From JBBRYB01 sp038238115 (lineage in GTDB: Bacteria > Actinomycetota > Actinomycetes > Propionibacteriales > Nocardioidaceae), in NCBI GenBank assembly GCA_038238115.1, contig JBBRYB010000013.1, forward strand, positions 1 to 64,000: a stretch of 64,000 nt of DNA. The letters are read 5' to 3'. Both the position numbers and the translations under genes were made by a program. The notes beneath the pieces were generated by a model that saw nothing but the letters and a program-made list of their open reading frames with translations, was not told the DNA's origin and ran no database searches. This document shows, in pieces, positions 7,536-16,601 of this stretch. Every line of letters begins with the position of its first letter. The stretch's first letter is position 1.

Positions 7536-7779
7536 ATTTCGTCTTGTCTCGCATCGTCGCTAAGATCGCTGAGTTGCCTCGGCGAGGGAGCGCGACCGCG
7601 ATGGCGGTACGGCGCGAGCATCCGAACTGACCGTTTCGTGATCGACACCTGTTTCGAGATCGACGCGGTGTCGTGGATCGGTGTCTCGGACTGCTGGTGC
7701 GCTCCAGGGCTCGGCAGCCACAGGTGCCAGACGTTGTCCGTCCTCGTGCGGTCGAGCAGTTGCTTCAAGGAGTATCCCC

Positions 7780-8466
7780 GTGTCCTCAGAGCTCAAGATC
7801 CATGCCGAACCCCGAACCGAGTTCGGCAAGGGCGCAGCTCGGCGCATCCGCCGCGCCGACAAGGTGCCCGCGGTGCTCTACGGGCACGGGTCCGACCCGG
7901 TGCACATCACCCTGCCGGGCCACGACCTGATGCTCGCGCTCAAGACCGGTGCGAACGCCTTGCTGTCGATCGAGCTCGACGGCAGCAGCCAGCTTGCGCT
8001 GCCCAAGCAGGTCCAGCGCGACCCGATCAAGGGGTTCATCGAGCACGCCGACCTGATCTTGGTCCGCCGCGGCGAGAAGGTCACTGTCGACATACCCATC
8101 GTGATCGTCGGTGAGTCCGCCCCCGAGACGCTGGTGGGAGTCGACCACAACAGCGTGTCGCTCGAGGCAGACGCGACGGCCCTTCCGGAGTCGATCCAGG
8201 TCAGCATCGAAGGACTGGAGATGGGCTCGCAGATCCTGGCGAAGGACCTCGTCCTGCCAGCGGGTGCCACGCTGATCCTCGATGAGGACGCCCTGATCGT
8301 CAACATCACCGCCGCTCCGACCGCCGCCGACGTCGAGGCCGACCTGGCCGAGGCGGAAGCCGAGCTGGGTGTCGAGCACGACGAGCCGGAGGCCCCGGAG
8401 GAGACCGCCGAGGGTGCATCGAGGATCGACAGCGACAGCGAGGGCGCAGCGCCCGGCCAGGAGTGA
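7780..8466 (+). CDS. rplY: 50S ribosomal protein L25 (Ctc/TL5 type)
   Basis: A 228-aa long-form L25. The N-terminal 5S rRNA-binding domain begins VSSELKIHAEPRTEFGKGAARRIRRADKVPAVLYGHG. The C-terminal TL5 beta domain runs through EKVTVDIPIVIVGESAPE to LVLPAGATLILDEDALIVNI. An acidic tail rich in Glu and Ala follows, common in actinobacterial L25. It binds 5S rRNA in the large subunit. GTG 7780 has AAGGAG eight bases upstream. It is followed by pth 32 bp downstream. Confidence 0.95.
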   Translation: MSSELKIHAEPRTEFGKGAARRIRRADKVPAVLYGHGSDPVHITLPGHDLMLALKTGANALLSIELDGSSQLALPKQVQRDPIKGFIEHADLILVRRGEKVTVDIPIVIVGESAPETLVGVDHNSVSLEADATALPESIQVSIEGLEMGSQILAKDLVLPAGATLILDEDALIVNITAAPTAADVEADLAEAEAELGVEHDEPEAPEETAEGASRIDSDSEGAAPGQE

Positions 8467-8498
8467 TCCTGCGCATACTTCGACGGCCAGGAGCTGCC

Positions 8499-9083
8499 AT
8501 GACGTACGACGGTTGGCTCGTCGTCGGACTGGGAAACCCTGGCCCCTCCTACGAAGCGACCCGTCACAATGTCGGCTACCTCGTCGCGGACGAGCTCGCC
8601 GAGCGGATGGGCAGCGGGTGGCGGGCTCACAAGTCCGGTCGGGCGTTGGTCGTGGAGGGCCGCCTCGCCGGAATACCGGGTGTGCGGGTCGTGTTGGGGC
8701 GCGGCCGCTGTTACATGAACGAGTCCGGTGGTCCCGTGTCCACGTTGCTCTCCTTCTACAAGGCCGGCCCCGACCGGCTGGTCATCATCCATGACGAGCT
8801 GGACCTGCCGTACGGTGACCTGCGGGTGAAGTTCGGCGGCGGGGACAGCGGCCACAACGGCCTGCGTGCTGTGCGGAGGTCGCTCGGGACCGGTGACTTC
8901 CTTCGCGTCAGGGTCGGAATCGGCCGATCACCCGGACGCCAGGACGCAGCTGACTTCGTGCTGCGCCCGTTTTCCTCGACCGAGAAACGCGAGCTCGACC
9001 TGCACGTCAACACGGCAGCGGACGCCGTCGAGTCCCTCGTCACCGAAGGGCTGGATCGAACCCAGAACCTGTTCAACAGCTGA
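8499..9083 (+). CDS. pth: Peptidyl-tRNA hydrolase
   Basis: A 194-aa enzyme that frees tRNA from stalled peptidyl-tRNA. Motifs are VVGLGNPGPSYEATRHNVGY, with Asn13 and the catalytic His23, then PRTYMNESG-type GRCYMNESGG, HDELDLPYG and KFGGGDSGHNGLRA. The length is typical. ATG 8499 is preferred to a GTG at 8463 because AGGAG lies seven bases before it and the family begins just there. It forms a conserved pair with rplY. Confidence 0.96.
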   Translation: MTYDGWLVVGLGNPGPSYEATRHNVGYLVADELAERMGSGWRAHKSGRALVVEGRLAGIPGVRVVLGRGRCYMNESGGPVSTLLSFYKAGPDRLVIIHDELDLPYGDLRVKFGGGDSGHNGLRAVRRSLGTGDFLRVRVGIGRSPGRQDAADFVLRPFSSTEKRELDLHVNTAADAVESLVTEGLDRTQNLFNS

Positions 9084-9273
9084 CTGCCGCCACCGCCATG
9101 CGCGGCACCGCGTCGGCATGACCCGGCTCTCGTCAAGGATCCTCCGACGTTTCGAGGCGGTTGTGGACCAGGTCTGGTCTACTCTTGCGGCTCCATTCAT
9201 CGGCTCACAGTCGTCGCCTCACGGTGGGGACACCGGCTTTCTGAGCTCTCGCGCCAGATAGTCTGCGTCGCGA

Positions 9274-9579
9274 TCACCTGCTGCGACGGCGTAAGCGCGT
9301 GACCTCAACGCGAAGTCGCTCGGCTTCGGCTTCCAGGACGAGCAGACGTCGGACGCCCTCGAGGTTGACGCCAGCGTCGAGTAGCGCCGTGATGTGGCCA
9401 ACCCGTTCGACGTCCTGCTCGCTGTAACGACGGGTCCCTCCGGCAGTGCGTACCGGGTCCAGCAGGCCCTTGGTCTCGAAGGTCCGCAGAGTCTGCGGTG
9501 GTACGCCGGTGAGCTCCGCCGCGACAGAGATGGCATAGACGCCGGCGGGAGGGAGCTGTCGAGAGAGTTCGGGGGTCAT
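9274..9579 (-). CDS. MerR family regulator, HspR-like
   Basis: A 101-aa protein with an N-terminal MerR HTH: YAISVAAELTGVPPQTLRTFETKGLLDPVR, then a wing TAGGTRRYSEQDVERV and a C-terminal helix rich in Arg and Leu. HspR-type proteins share this layout and repress heat-shock genes; this one diverges from an Hsp20 gene 140 bp away, so control of that gene is likely. ATG 9579 has GGAGG nine bases upstream. Longer starts (ATG 9615, GTG 9642) would extend it into the promoter region. A canonical HAIR inverted repeat (CTTGAGT-N7-ACTCAAG) is not evident; CTTGA occurs twice, at 9617 and 9634. Confidence 0.85.
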   Translation of the reverse strand: MTPELSRQLPPAGVYAISVAAELTGVPPQTLRTFETKGLLDPVRTAGGTRRYSEQDVERVGHITALLDAGVNLEGVRRLLVLEAEAERLRVEVTRLRRRSR

Positions 9580-9718
9580 ACTCGCGCCTCCATCGGGATT
9601 TGGGCGTATCAGCATGCTTGACATCTCGTCTGTCTTGAACACAAAATCTATCCAGAGCCTATCAGGTTCCTGAGTTTCATCTCATCAACCACAAGACTGT
9701 CCGAGAGGAGTGCTGACC

Positions 9719-10141
9719 ATGTTGATGAGGACCGACCCCTTCCGTGAACTGGACCGTCTCTCCGAAGCCATGTTCGGGACGGCCGGCCGGCCGGCGGTGA
9801 TGCCGATGGACGCCTACCGGCGCGACGACACGTTCTACATTCACCTCGATGTACCGGGGGTGGACTCCGACTCGATCCACCTGACGGTCGAACGCAATGT
9901 CTTGACGGTACGTGCCGAGCGCACTCCGTCCCTGCCTGAGTCCGCCGAAGCCGTCGTGAACGAGCGCTCATATGGCGTATTCAGCCGCCAGCTTTTCCTT
10001 GGCGAGACACTCGATGCGGACCGTCTGAGGGCCGACTACGACGCTGGAGTGCTGACGATCCAGATCCCCGTCGCTGAACAGGCCAAGCCTCGCAAGGTGA
10101 CGGTCGGAGGACACTCCGGGCGTAAAGAGATCCACGCCTAA
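9719..10141 (+). CDS. Hsp20/alpha-crystallin family small heat-shock protein
   Basis: A 140-aa ATP-independent chaperone. The alpha-crystallin domain covers roughly residues 35-125: DTFYIHLDVPGVDSDSIHL, NVLTVRAERT, then ERSYGVFSRQLFLGETLDADRLRADYDAGVLTIQIPV, with the A-x-x-x-n-G-v-L motif present as YDAGVLTIQIP. The N-terminus MLMRTDPFRELDRLSEAMFG is typical of actinobacterial Hsp18-type proteins. ATG 9719 follows GAGAGGAG with eight bases between. A strong GC hairpin after the stop ends the unit. Confidence 0.94.
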   Translation: MLMRTDPFRELDRLSEAMFGTAGRPAVMPMDAYRRDDTFYIHLDVPGVDSDSIHLTVERNVLTVRAERTPSLPESAEAVVNERSYGVFSRQLFLGETLDADRLRADYDAGVLTIQIPVAEQAKPRKVTVGGHSGRKEIHA

Positions 10142-10161
10142 GAACTGCCGAGCAACCGCCG

Positions 10162-10189
10162 GGCGGCCCCGATCCGGTGCGGGGCCGCC
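10162..10189 (+). terminator. GC hairpin after hsp20
   Basis: GGCGGCCCC and GGGGCCGCC form a perfect 9-bp stem with a 10-base loop, 20 bases after the hsp20 stop. There is no U tract, as is frequent in high-GC genomes. Confidence 0.7.
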
Positions 10190-10215
10190 GGTGCGGCTAT
10201 GGCAGAGTCTGTCGC

Positions 10216-11010
10216 GTGGCTGACACTCTCGAACTGCCGGAGGCGCTCGACGAGGTGGCCGCCGACGACCACCGGTTCGCCGCCTGGGCTGCCACCATCG
10301 CCGGTGAGCGCCTCGAACAGCTCCGCGGGCAGGGTCTTGAGGCCATGGCGCTCAAGGATGCCGGCGACCAGCTCGCTCACACCATCTTGATGAGCCTGCT
10401 GGCGACGTACCGTCCTGACGATGCGGTGCTCAGCGAAGAGGGCAAGGACGACAAGGTGCGGCTAGGCAGCCGCCGGGTTTGGATCGTCGACCCGCTGGAC
10501 GGAACCCGCGAGTACTCCGAGCCGCCCCGCGACGACTGGGCAGTTCACGTCGCGCTGTGGCAGGACGGCGACCTCGTTGCTGGTGCCGTGGCGCAGCCCG
10601 GTATGTCGACCACGTTCAGCACGTCCCAGCCGCCCGTCCTGTCGCCGCGCACGAGCGACAAGCCCCGGATTGCGGTGAGCCGCACCCGGCCACCGGCGTT
10701 CGTCGACTCGCTGGCCCAGCAGATCGACGCCGCGCTGGTACCGATGGGCTCCGCCGGCGCGAAGGTGATCTCCGTCGTCCGCGACGTCAGCGACATCTAC
10801 GTGCACGCCGGCGGGCAGTACGAGTGGGACTCCGCCGCGCCGGTCGCGGTCGCACGTGCGGCCGGTCTGCATACGAGCCGTGCGGACGGGGCGCCGCTGT
10901 CCTACAACCAGGACGACGTCTGGCTGCCCGACCTACTGGTATGTCGCCCCGAGCTCGCCGACACCGTGAGCGCCTTCGTGCGTGACTACTGGGCTGAGCA
11001 CGGCCAGTAG
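10216..11010 (+). CDS. cysQ: CysQ-like 3'(2'),5'-bisphosphate nucleotidase / inositol monophosphatase family
   Basis: A 264-aa Mg-dependent phosphatase. The signature Asp motif WIVDPLDGTREYSE (about residues 92-105) and the C-terminal EWDSAAP motif are both present, along with SEEGKDD in the metal site. The TREYSE variant is characteristic of CysQ rather than inositol phosphatases. CysQ removes the 3'-phosphate from PAP/PAPS made in sulfate assimilation. No other sulfur-reduction gene is adjacent. GTG 10216 is chosen because CAGAGT stands seven bases before it, a leaderless-type promoter, and no ribosome site is seen. Confidence 0.85.
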   Translation: MADTLELPEALDEVAADDHRFAAWAATIAGERLEQLRGQGLEAMALKDAGDQLAHTILMSLLATYRPDDAVLSEEGKDDKVRLGSRRVWIVDPLDGTREYSEPPRDDWAVHVALWQDGDLVAGAVAQPGMSTTFSTSQPPVLSPRTSDKPRIAVSRTRPPAFVDSLAQQIDAALVPMGSAGAKVISVVRDVSDIYVHAGGQYEWDSAAPVAVARAAGLHTSRADGAPLSYNQDDVWLPDLLVCRPELADTVSAFVRDYWAEHGQ

Positions 11011-11023
11011 ACTTCGACGCTGA

Positions 11024-14000
11024 ATGACCCTTCACGCACTCACACCTGTCGTCGCGGCCGAGCCGACAGTGTCGGCCCTCATCAAGCAGGCCCGCCAACC
11101 GGCCGCGTCGACCCTCGACCTGACCGCTCCGACGGCGATGCGGCCGTTCATCACCGCCGTGCTTGCCTCCGCGCACGAGTCGGGCGCCGACAAGACGGTC
11201 CTCGTCGTCACTGCCACGGCGAGGGAGACCGACGAAGTCGCGGCGGCCGTCTCCTGCCTGATCGACAGCGACTCCGTCGTCGCCTACCCCGCCTGGGAGA
11301 CCCTTCCCCACGAACGGCTCTCGCCGCGCTCGGACACCGTCGGGCGACGGCTCGCGGTGCTCCGTCGTCTCGTCCACCCCGGCGAGTCCGGCGCGAGCGC
11401 GGTCGAGGTCAAGGTCGTCGTCGCCCCTATCCGTTCGGTGCTGCAGCCACAGGTCAAGGGCCTCGCCGACGTGGAGCCGGTCGCGCTTGGCGAGGGCGAC
11501 GAGATCGACCTCGAGGTGCTCGTACGCCGCCTGGCCGCGGCCGCGTACCACCGCGTCGACCTGGTCGAGCGCCGGGGCGAGTTCGCCGTCCGCGGCGGCA
11601 TCGTCGACGTCTTCCCCCCGACCGAGGAGCACCCGGTTCGGTTGGAGTTCTGGGGCGACACCGTCGAGGAGATCAGGTCCTTCGCGGTGGCGGACCAGCG
11701 CTCGCTCGAGGCGGGTCCGAAAGCCCTCTGGGCGCCGCCTTGCCGTGAGCTGCTCCTCACCGACGACGTTCGGGACCGGGCCAGACAGCTCAGGGCCGAC
11801 CATCCCGAGCTCCGTGAGATGCTGGACAGACTCGCCGAGGGCCACGCGGTCGAGGGCATGGAGTCCCTGACGCCCGCCCTCGTGGACGAGATGGAGCTCC
11901 TCGTCGACCTGCTTCCCTCCGACGCCATCGTGCTGGTCTGCGATCCCGAGCGCGTCCGGGGCCGCGCTCATGACCTGGTCGCCACCAGTCAGGAGTTCCT
12001 GCAGGCCTCCTGGGCGGCTGCAGCCGGCGGCGGACAGGCCCCGATCGACCTGGGTGCCGCCGCCTACCACAGCCTCGGTGACGTGCGTACCCACGCCCTC
12101 GCTCGCGGCCTGTCGTGGTGGTCGGTGGCGCAGTTCGGGCTGGCGCCGACGATTGAGCAGTTCGGGCTCGCCCCGACGGTCGGGCAACGGGGGAGTGGTG
12201 CCGACTCGACAGGGCCGATGGGGCCGTTGCGCACGGAAACCGGCGAGATCGTCTCCGCTGATGTGGACACGTCGAGCTCTGTGGAGACGATCACGCTCGG
12301 CGTGCGTGCTGCCGACACCTATCGCGGTGACACAGTCGCGGCCGTCGAGGACATCGCCGCGTTCGTCCGCGAGGGCAGAAGCGTCGTGCTCGTCACCGAA
12401 GGGCACGGGCCCGGTGCCCGCCTGGTGGAAGTGCTCAAGGAGCACGATGTCGCCGCCCGGACGGCCGACGAGCTCGACCCCGCAGTCCTGGGTGGCGACC
12501 CGGTCGCCTCCGCCGCGACTGATGCGGCAGCGCTGCGTGGTAGCGGCGTGGTGGAAGTTGTCCAAGGCAGCCTCGAGCACGGCTTCGTGGCCGACGCAAT
12601 CAACCTCGTCGTGCTGACCGGTGATGACCTGACGAGCCTGCGCACGACCGCCCGCGACTCACGCCGGATGCCCTCGAGGCGCCGCCGACAGATCGACCCG
12701 CTCGAGCTCCAGCTGGGCGACTACGTCGTCCACGACCAGCACGGCGTCGGCCGCTACGTCGAGATGATCCAGCGCACCGTCGCCGGCGCCACCCGTGAAT
12801 ACCTCGTCATCGAGTACGCGGCTTCGAAGCGAGGCCAGCCGCCCGACAAGCTCTTCACCCCAACGGACCAGCTCGACCAGGTGACACGCTACGTCGGTGG
12901 CGAGCAGCCGTCGCTGGACCGCCTCGGTGGTTCCGACTGGGGCAGGCGCAAGGGACGAGCCCGCAAGGCGGTGCGTCAGATCGCCGCCGAGCTCATCAAG
13001 CTGTACGCCGCCCGGCAGGCCACCAGGGGCCACGCGTTCGCGCCCGACACGCCATGGCAGCGTGAGCTCGAGGACGCGTTTCCCTATGTCGAGACGCCGG
13101 ACCAGCTGGCCAGTGTCGACGAGGTCAAGCGTGACATGGAGCAGCCCATCCCGATGGACCGGCTCATCTCCGGCGACGTGGGGTATGGCAAGACTGAGAT
13201 CGCCGTACGCGCCGCGTTCAAGGCCGTCCAGGACGGCAAGCAGGTGGCGATTCTGGTGCCGACGACCCTGCTCGTGCAGCAGCACTACCAGACGTTCGCG
13301 GAGCGCTTCGCCGGATTCCCGGTCATCGTCAAGCCGCTGAGCCGCTTCCAGAGCGACGCGGAGGCGAAGGAGGTGATGGCCGGCCTGATCACGGGCGCCG
13401 TCGACGTCGTCATCGGAACGCATCGGCTCTTCAACAGCGAGGTCAAGCTCAAGGACCTCGGGCTTGTCGTCGTCGACGAGGAGCAGCGCTTCGGCGTGGA
13501 GCACAAGGAGGCGCTCAAGCGGATGCGCACCGCCGTCGACGTGCTCAGCATGTCGGCGACGCCTATCCCACGCACGCTCGAGATGGCCATCACCGGCATC
13601 AGGGAGATGTCGACGATCACCACGCCGCCGGAGGAGCGCCACCCGGTGCTGACGTTCGTCGGCAGCTACAACGACTCGCAGGTGGTGGCCGCCATTCGGC
13701 GCGAGCTGCTCCGCGAGGGCCAGGTCTTCTACGTACACAACCGGGTGCAGAGCATCGACCGGGTGGCCACACGCCTTCGCCAGCTGGTGCCTGAGGCGCG
13801 AGTGGCAGCCGCTCACGGCCAGATGCACGAGCACGCGCTCGAACAGGTGATGGTCGACTTCTGGGAGCGCAAGTCCGACGTGCTGGTGTGCACAACGATC
13901 GTCGAGTCCGGGCTCGACGTGTCCAACGCCAACACCCTCATCATCGAGCGGGCCGACCTGCTCGGCCTCTCCCAGCTGCACCAACTGCGTGGGCGCGTGG

Positions 14001-14740
14001 GGCGCGGCGGCGAACGCGCCTACGCCTACTTCCTCTTCCCACCCGAGAAGCCGCTCACCGAGACGGCACACGACCGCCTCGCCACGATTGCGCAGCACTC
14101 CGACCTCGGCGCCGGCATGGCGGTCGCGATGAAGGACCTCGAGATCCGGGGCGCCGGCAACCTGCTCGGCGGCGAACAGTCCGGCCACATCGCCGACGTC
14201 GGCTTCGACCTCTACGTTCGGCTCGTCGGCGAAGCCGTCGCGGAGTACCGCGGTGACGGACCGGTGGAAGAGCCCGAGGTCAAGATCGAGCTTCCCGTCG
14301 ACGCGCACCTTCCGCACGAGTACGTCGGGAGCGAACGGCTCCGGCTGGAGATGTACAAGCGGCTCGCCGAGGTGCGCTCCCCCGAGGCCGTCGACGAGGT
14401 CCGCTCAGAGCTCGTCGACCGGTACGGCGCTCCGCCCACGCCCGTCGACAACCTGCTGGCCGTGGCCGCCCTACGGGTCAAAGCGAGGCTGGCCGGGCTT
14501 ACCGACGTCAACGTGCAGGGCAACTACGTCCGGTTCACCCCTGTCGACCTGGCCGACTCCACCCGGGTGCGCCTGGACCGCCTCTATCCGAAGACGGTGG
14601 TCAAGCAGGCCCTGCGAAGCATCTTGGTGCCGCGTCCGGTGACCGCGCGCATCGGCGGTCAGCCGGTCCGCGACGAGGCCGTACTAGATTGGGCTGGTCG
14701 GGTCATCGACGACGTCATCGTGCGCAGCCCAGCGTCATGA
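11024..14740 (+). CDS. mfd: Transcription-repair coupling factor
   Basis: A 1238-aa DNA translocase that removes stalled RNA polymerase and recruits UvrA. The N-terminal UvrB-homology part is followed by the RNAP-interacting domain (GDYVVHDQHGVGRYVEM) and a RecG-like helicase: Walker A region ISGDVGYGKTEIAVRAAFKA, Walker B VVVDEEQRFGVEHKE, SATPIPRTL, and QLRGRVGRGGERAYAY. The C-terminal D7 domain follows. It is somewhat long for the family; part of the excess is a stretch near residues 370-400 with a duplicated nonapeptide (QFGLAPTIE/QFGLAPTVG). No Shine-Dalgarno is evident; TAGACT lies ten bases before the ATG. Confidence 0.96.
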   Translation: MTLHALTPVVAAEPTVSALIKQARQPAASTLDLTAPTAMRPFITAVLASAHESGADKTVLVVTATARETDEVAAAVSCLIDSDSVVAYPAWETLPHERLSPRSDTVGRRLAVLRRLVHPGESGASAVEVKVVVAPIRSVLQPQVKGLADVEPVALGEGDEIDLEVLVRRLAAAAYHRVDLVERRGEFAVRGGIVDVFPPTEEHPVRLEFWGDTVEEIRSFAVADQRSLEAGPKALWAPPCRELLLTDDVRDRARQLRADHPELREMLDRLAEGHAVEGMESLTPALVDEMELLVDLLPSDAIVLVCDPERVRGRAHDLVATSQEFLQASWAAAAGGGQAPIDLGAAAYHSLGDVRTHALARGLSWWSVAQFGLAPTIEQFGLAPTVGQRGSGADSTGPMGPLRTETGEIVSADVDTSSSVETITLGVRAADTYRGDTVAAVEDIAAFVREGRSVVLVTEGHGPGARLVEVLKEHDVAARTADELDPAVLGGDPVASAATDAAALRGSGVVEVVQGSLEHGFVADAINLVVLTGDDLTSLRTTARDSRRMPSRRRRQIDPLELQLGDYVVHDQHGVGRYVEMIQRTVAGATREYLVIEYAASKRGQPPDKLFTPTDQLDQVTRYVGGEQPSLDRLGGSDWGRRKGRARKAVRQIAAELIKLYAARQATRGHAFAPDTPWQRELEDAFPYVETPDQLASVDEVKRDMEQPIPMDRLISGDVGYGKTEIAVRAAFKAVQDGKQVAILVPTTLLVQQHYQTFAERFAGFPVIVKPLSRFQSDAEAKEVMAGLITGAVDVVIGTHRLFNSEVKLKDLGLVVVDEEQRFGVEHKEALKRMRTAVDVLSMSATPIPRTLEMAITGIREMSTITTPPEERHPVLTFVGSYNDSQVVAAIRRELLREGQVFYVHNRVQSIDRVATRLRQLVPEARVAAAHGQMHEHALEQVMVDFWERKSDVLVCTTIVESGLDVSNANTLIIERADLLGLSQLHQLRGRVGRGGERAYAYFLFPPEKPLTETAHDRLATIAQHSDLGAGMAVAMKDLEIRGAGNLLGGEQSGHIADVGFDLYVRLVGEAVAEYRGDGPVEEPEVKIELPVDAHLPHEYVGSERLRLEMYKRLAEVRSPEAVDEVRSELVDRYGAPPTPVDNLLAVAALRVKARLAGLTDVNVQGNYVRFTPVDLADSTRVRLDRLYPKTVVKQALRSILVPRPVTARIGGQPVRDEAVLDWAGRVIDDVIVRSPAS
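12131..12184 (+). repeat. 27-bp tandem duplication inside mfd
   Basis: Two adjacent 27-bp units, both beginning CAGTTCGGGCT and continuing G/C-GCGCC/CCCC-GACG, encode QFGLAPTIE and QFGLAPTVG. The core GTTCGGGCTGGCGCC resembles the junction GTTCGGG..GAGGCGCC of the 21-bp arrays. They sit in a weakly conserved linker, followed by a Gly/Ser/Pro-rich stretch. Confidence 0.75.
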
Positions 14741-14753
14741 AGGGAGCACCGCA

Positions 14754-15485
14754 GTGAAGCTTGGTCGCCACCCCCCGCGTCGGGGTGACGTTTCCAGCCA
14801 CCGTCGCGGATACGGTGTCATCGCACTGGCCGCTGTCGCGCTGCTCACCGTCTCCGGCTGTGGCGCCAACCTGCACCCGGGGGTCGCCGCCACGGTCAAC
14901 GGGTCGGCGATCTCGCAAAGCCAGGTCGACGACCTCGTCGGTGCGGCCTGCAGCTACATCGAGATCAACAACCAGGCCACCGCCCAGCCCACGACCCTGG
15001 CTGTCTCCGATCTACGCTCGACGATCCTGGGATCGCTGATCTCCTCCAACCTCGTCGGCAAGGCGGCCGACGACCTCGGCCTGACGATCCTGCCCAAGAC
15101 CGTCCAGCAGCTCGACAACACGGTGCTCCCCGAGGGCTTGAGAGACTCCGATACCGACCTGCTCACAGAGTTCTTCCACAACGCCGCGCAGGCTCAGATC
15201 GACCAGGCCACGATTGGAGCGCATCTGAAGGACCCCAGCGTGACCGACTCGTCGCAGGTGACCACCGCGGACACCCAGGGTTCCGTCGACTTCATGACGA
15301 AGTTCCTCAAAGCCCAAGATGTCACCGTCAATCCCGCCTACGGCAGCTGGGACGGCGGGCGGGTATCCTCCACGTCGGGCTCCTTGTCGGACTCGGTCTC
15401 CGAGGTGGCCAAGGCCGCCGACGCCCGCACCGCCAGCGGTCAGTCCGACGTTTCCTCGCTTCCGGCGTCGCAGGTCTGTGGCTGA
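14754..15485 (+). CDS. SurA N-terminal-like lipoprotein (foldase-related)
   Basis: A 243-aa predicted lipoprotein. The N-terminus has basic residues, then the hydrophobic segment YGVIALAAVALLTVSGC with lipobox VSGC and the acylated Cys at residue 36. It then reads HPGVAATVNGSAISQSQVDD, the usual start of SurA/PrsA-type N-domains. No PPIase (rotamase) domain follows, so it is a chaperone-like holdase at most. GTG 14754 has GAAGGGAG upstream. Its place between mfd and mazG is conserved in actinobacteria. The C-terminal third is rich in Ser, Thr and Asp and may be disordered. Confidence 0.8.
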   Translation: MKLGRHPPRRGDVSSHRRGYGVIALAAVALLTVSGCGANLHPGVAATVNGSAISQSQVDDLVGAACSYIEINNQATAQPTTLAVSDLRSTILGSLISSNLVGKAADDLGLTILPKTVQQLDNTVLPEGLRDSDTDLLTEFFHNAAQAQIDQATIGAHLKDPSVTDSSQVTTADTQGSVDFMTKFLKAQDVTVNPAYGSWDGGRVSSTSGSLSDSVSEVAKAADARTASGQSDVSSLPASQVCG

Positions 15486-15518
15486 GCGAGCCCGCTGTCG
15501 CCGGCACCGGGTGGTCGT

Positions 15519-16541
15519 GTGGCACGGCTGAGCGTCCTCGTGACCAGCGCTCGGCTACCGGCCGGGCTGTTGACCGGCCCCGCCTGGCGGGCCGTTCACC
15601 GGGCCGGTCTGGTCGCTGCGTATGACGACCAGACACCACTCGCGATGGCACTGTTCGCCGACGGTGTCCGAGTCGAGGCCATGCCGGACGTGTCCGCCGA
15701 TGACCTGCTCGGCCGGGCCGCCGCCTGCGACGGGGCCGATCTGGTCTGGCTGGCGTGCGAGGACACCGACGACGTCTTGGTGCGGGAGTTGACGTCCGAG
15801 ACGCGCACGTCGGAGGGGTCACCTCGGCGCAACCACGCCCAGGTCGACGTCGAGGTGGTTGTCGGGTCGGTTGGTCCAGCAGGTTCGCGCCTGCTCGAGC
15901 TGGTCGAGGTCATGGACCGGCTACGCCGCGAATGCCCCTGGGACAGAGAGCAGAACCACGCCTCGCTTGTGCGCTACCTGGTCGAGGAAACGTACGAGAC
16001 GGTCGACGCGATCGAGAGCGGAGACCGAGACCACCTCTGCGAGGAGCTCGGGGACCTGCTGCTGCAGGTGCTGTTCCATGCGCGGATCGCGAGCGAGCAC
16101 CCGGAGCAGCCCTTCGACGTCGACGACGTCGCTGACGCCATCACGCAGAAGCTGATCCGGCGGCACCCTCACGTCTTCTCCGACGCTTCGGCTGAGGATG
16201 TCGCCGCCGTCGAGCGAAACTGGGCCTCGATCAAGGCGGCCGAGAAGGCACGGCGGTCGCCGTTGGACGGTATCCCCCTCGGTCTGCCCGCACTGGCGTT
16301 GGCCGACAAGTTCGTCGGTCGCTGTCTTGACGCGTCCGCCGGGCTGAGCGTACCCACCCCCGCCGAGACGACCTACACCCTGCAGTCCCTGGGCGAGGTG
16401 CTCTTCGCGCTCGTTGCGGCGGCCCACGCCGCGGGGTTGGACCCCGAGCAGGCCCTGCGCGCCCGGGTGGCCCGCGAGATCGACCAGGTGCGCGGCGCCG
16501 GACAGCGTGCCGCCAGGCCGGATGACGCGCTCCGCAGTTAG
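15519..16541 (+). CDS. mazG: MazG family nucleoside triphosphate pyrophosphohydrolase
   Basis: A 340-aa protein. The MazG core spans about residues 125-240: LLELVEVMDRLRRECPWDREQNHASL, then LVEETYETVDAIESGDRDHLCEELGDLLLQVLFHARIA, with the E-E-x-x-E and E-x-x-D metal-binding motifs. A second, diverged helical part follows. It hydrolyses NTPs to NMP and PPi, limiting damaged nucleotides and influencing ppGpp levels in E. coli. The first ~110 residues are actinobacteria-specific and of unknown role. GTG 15519 starts VARLSVLVTSARLP. It is 60 bp upstream of eno. Confidence 0.92.
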   Translation: MARLSVLVTSARLPAGLLTGPAWRAVHRAGLVAAYDDQTPLAMALFADGVRVEAMPDVSADDLLGRAAACDGADLVWLACEDTDDVLVRELTSETRTSEGSPRRNHAQVDVEVVVGSVGPAGSRLLELVEVMDRLRRECPWDREQNHASLVRYLVEETYETVDAIESGDRDHLCEELGDLLLQVLFHARIASEHPEQPFDVDDVADAITQKLIRRHPHVFSDASAEDVAAVERNWASIKAAEKARRSPLDGIPLGLPALALADKFVGRCLDASAGLSVPTPAETTYTLQSLGEVLFALVAAAHAAGLDPEQALRARVAREIDQVRGAGQRAARPDDALRS

Positions 16542-16601
16542 GCTGACAGACGCACACCGAAGGGCGGGCATCGAGTCGCCGCATCGCTGAGGGAGACTGT
16601 C

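Noticed and set aside
10787..12580. Leftward 597-codon frame opposite mfd
   Set aside because: Antisense shadow produced by GC-rich third positions; mfd is unmistakable.
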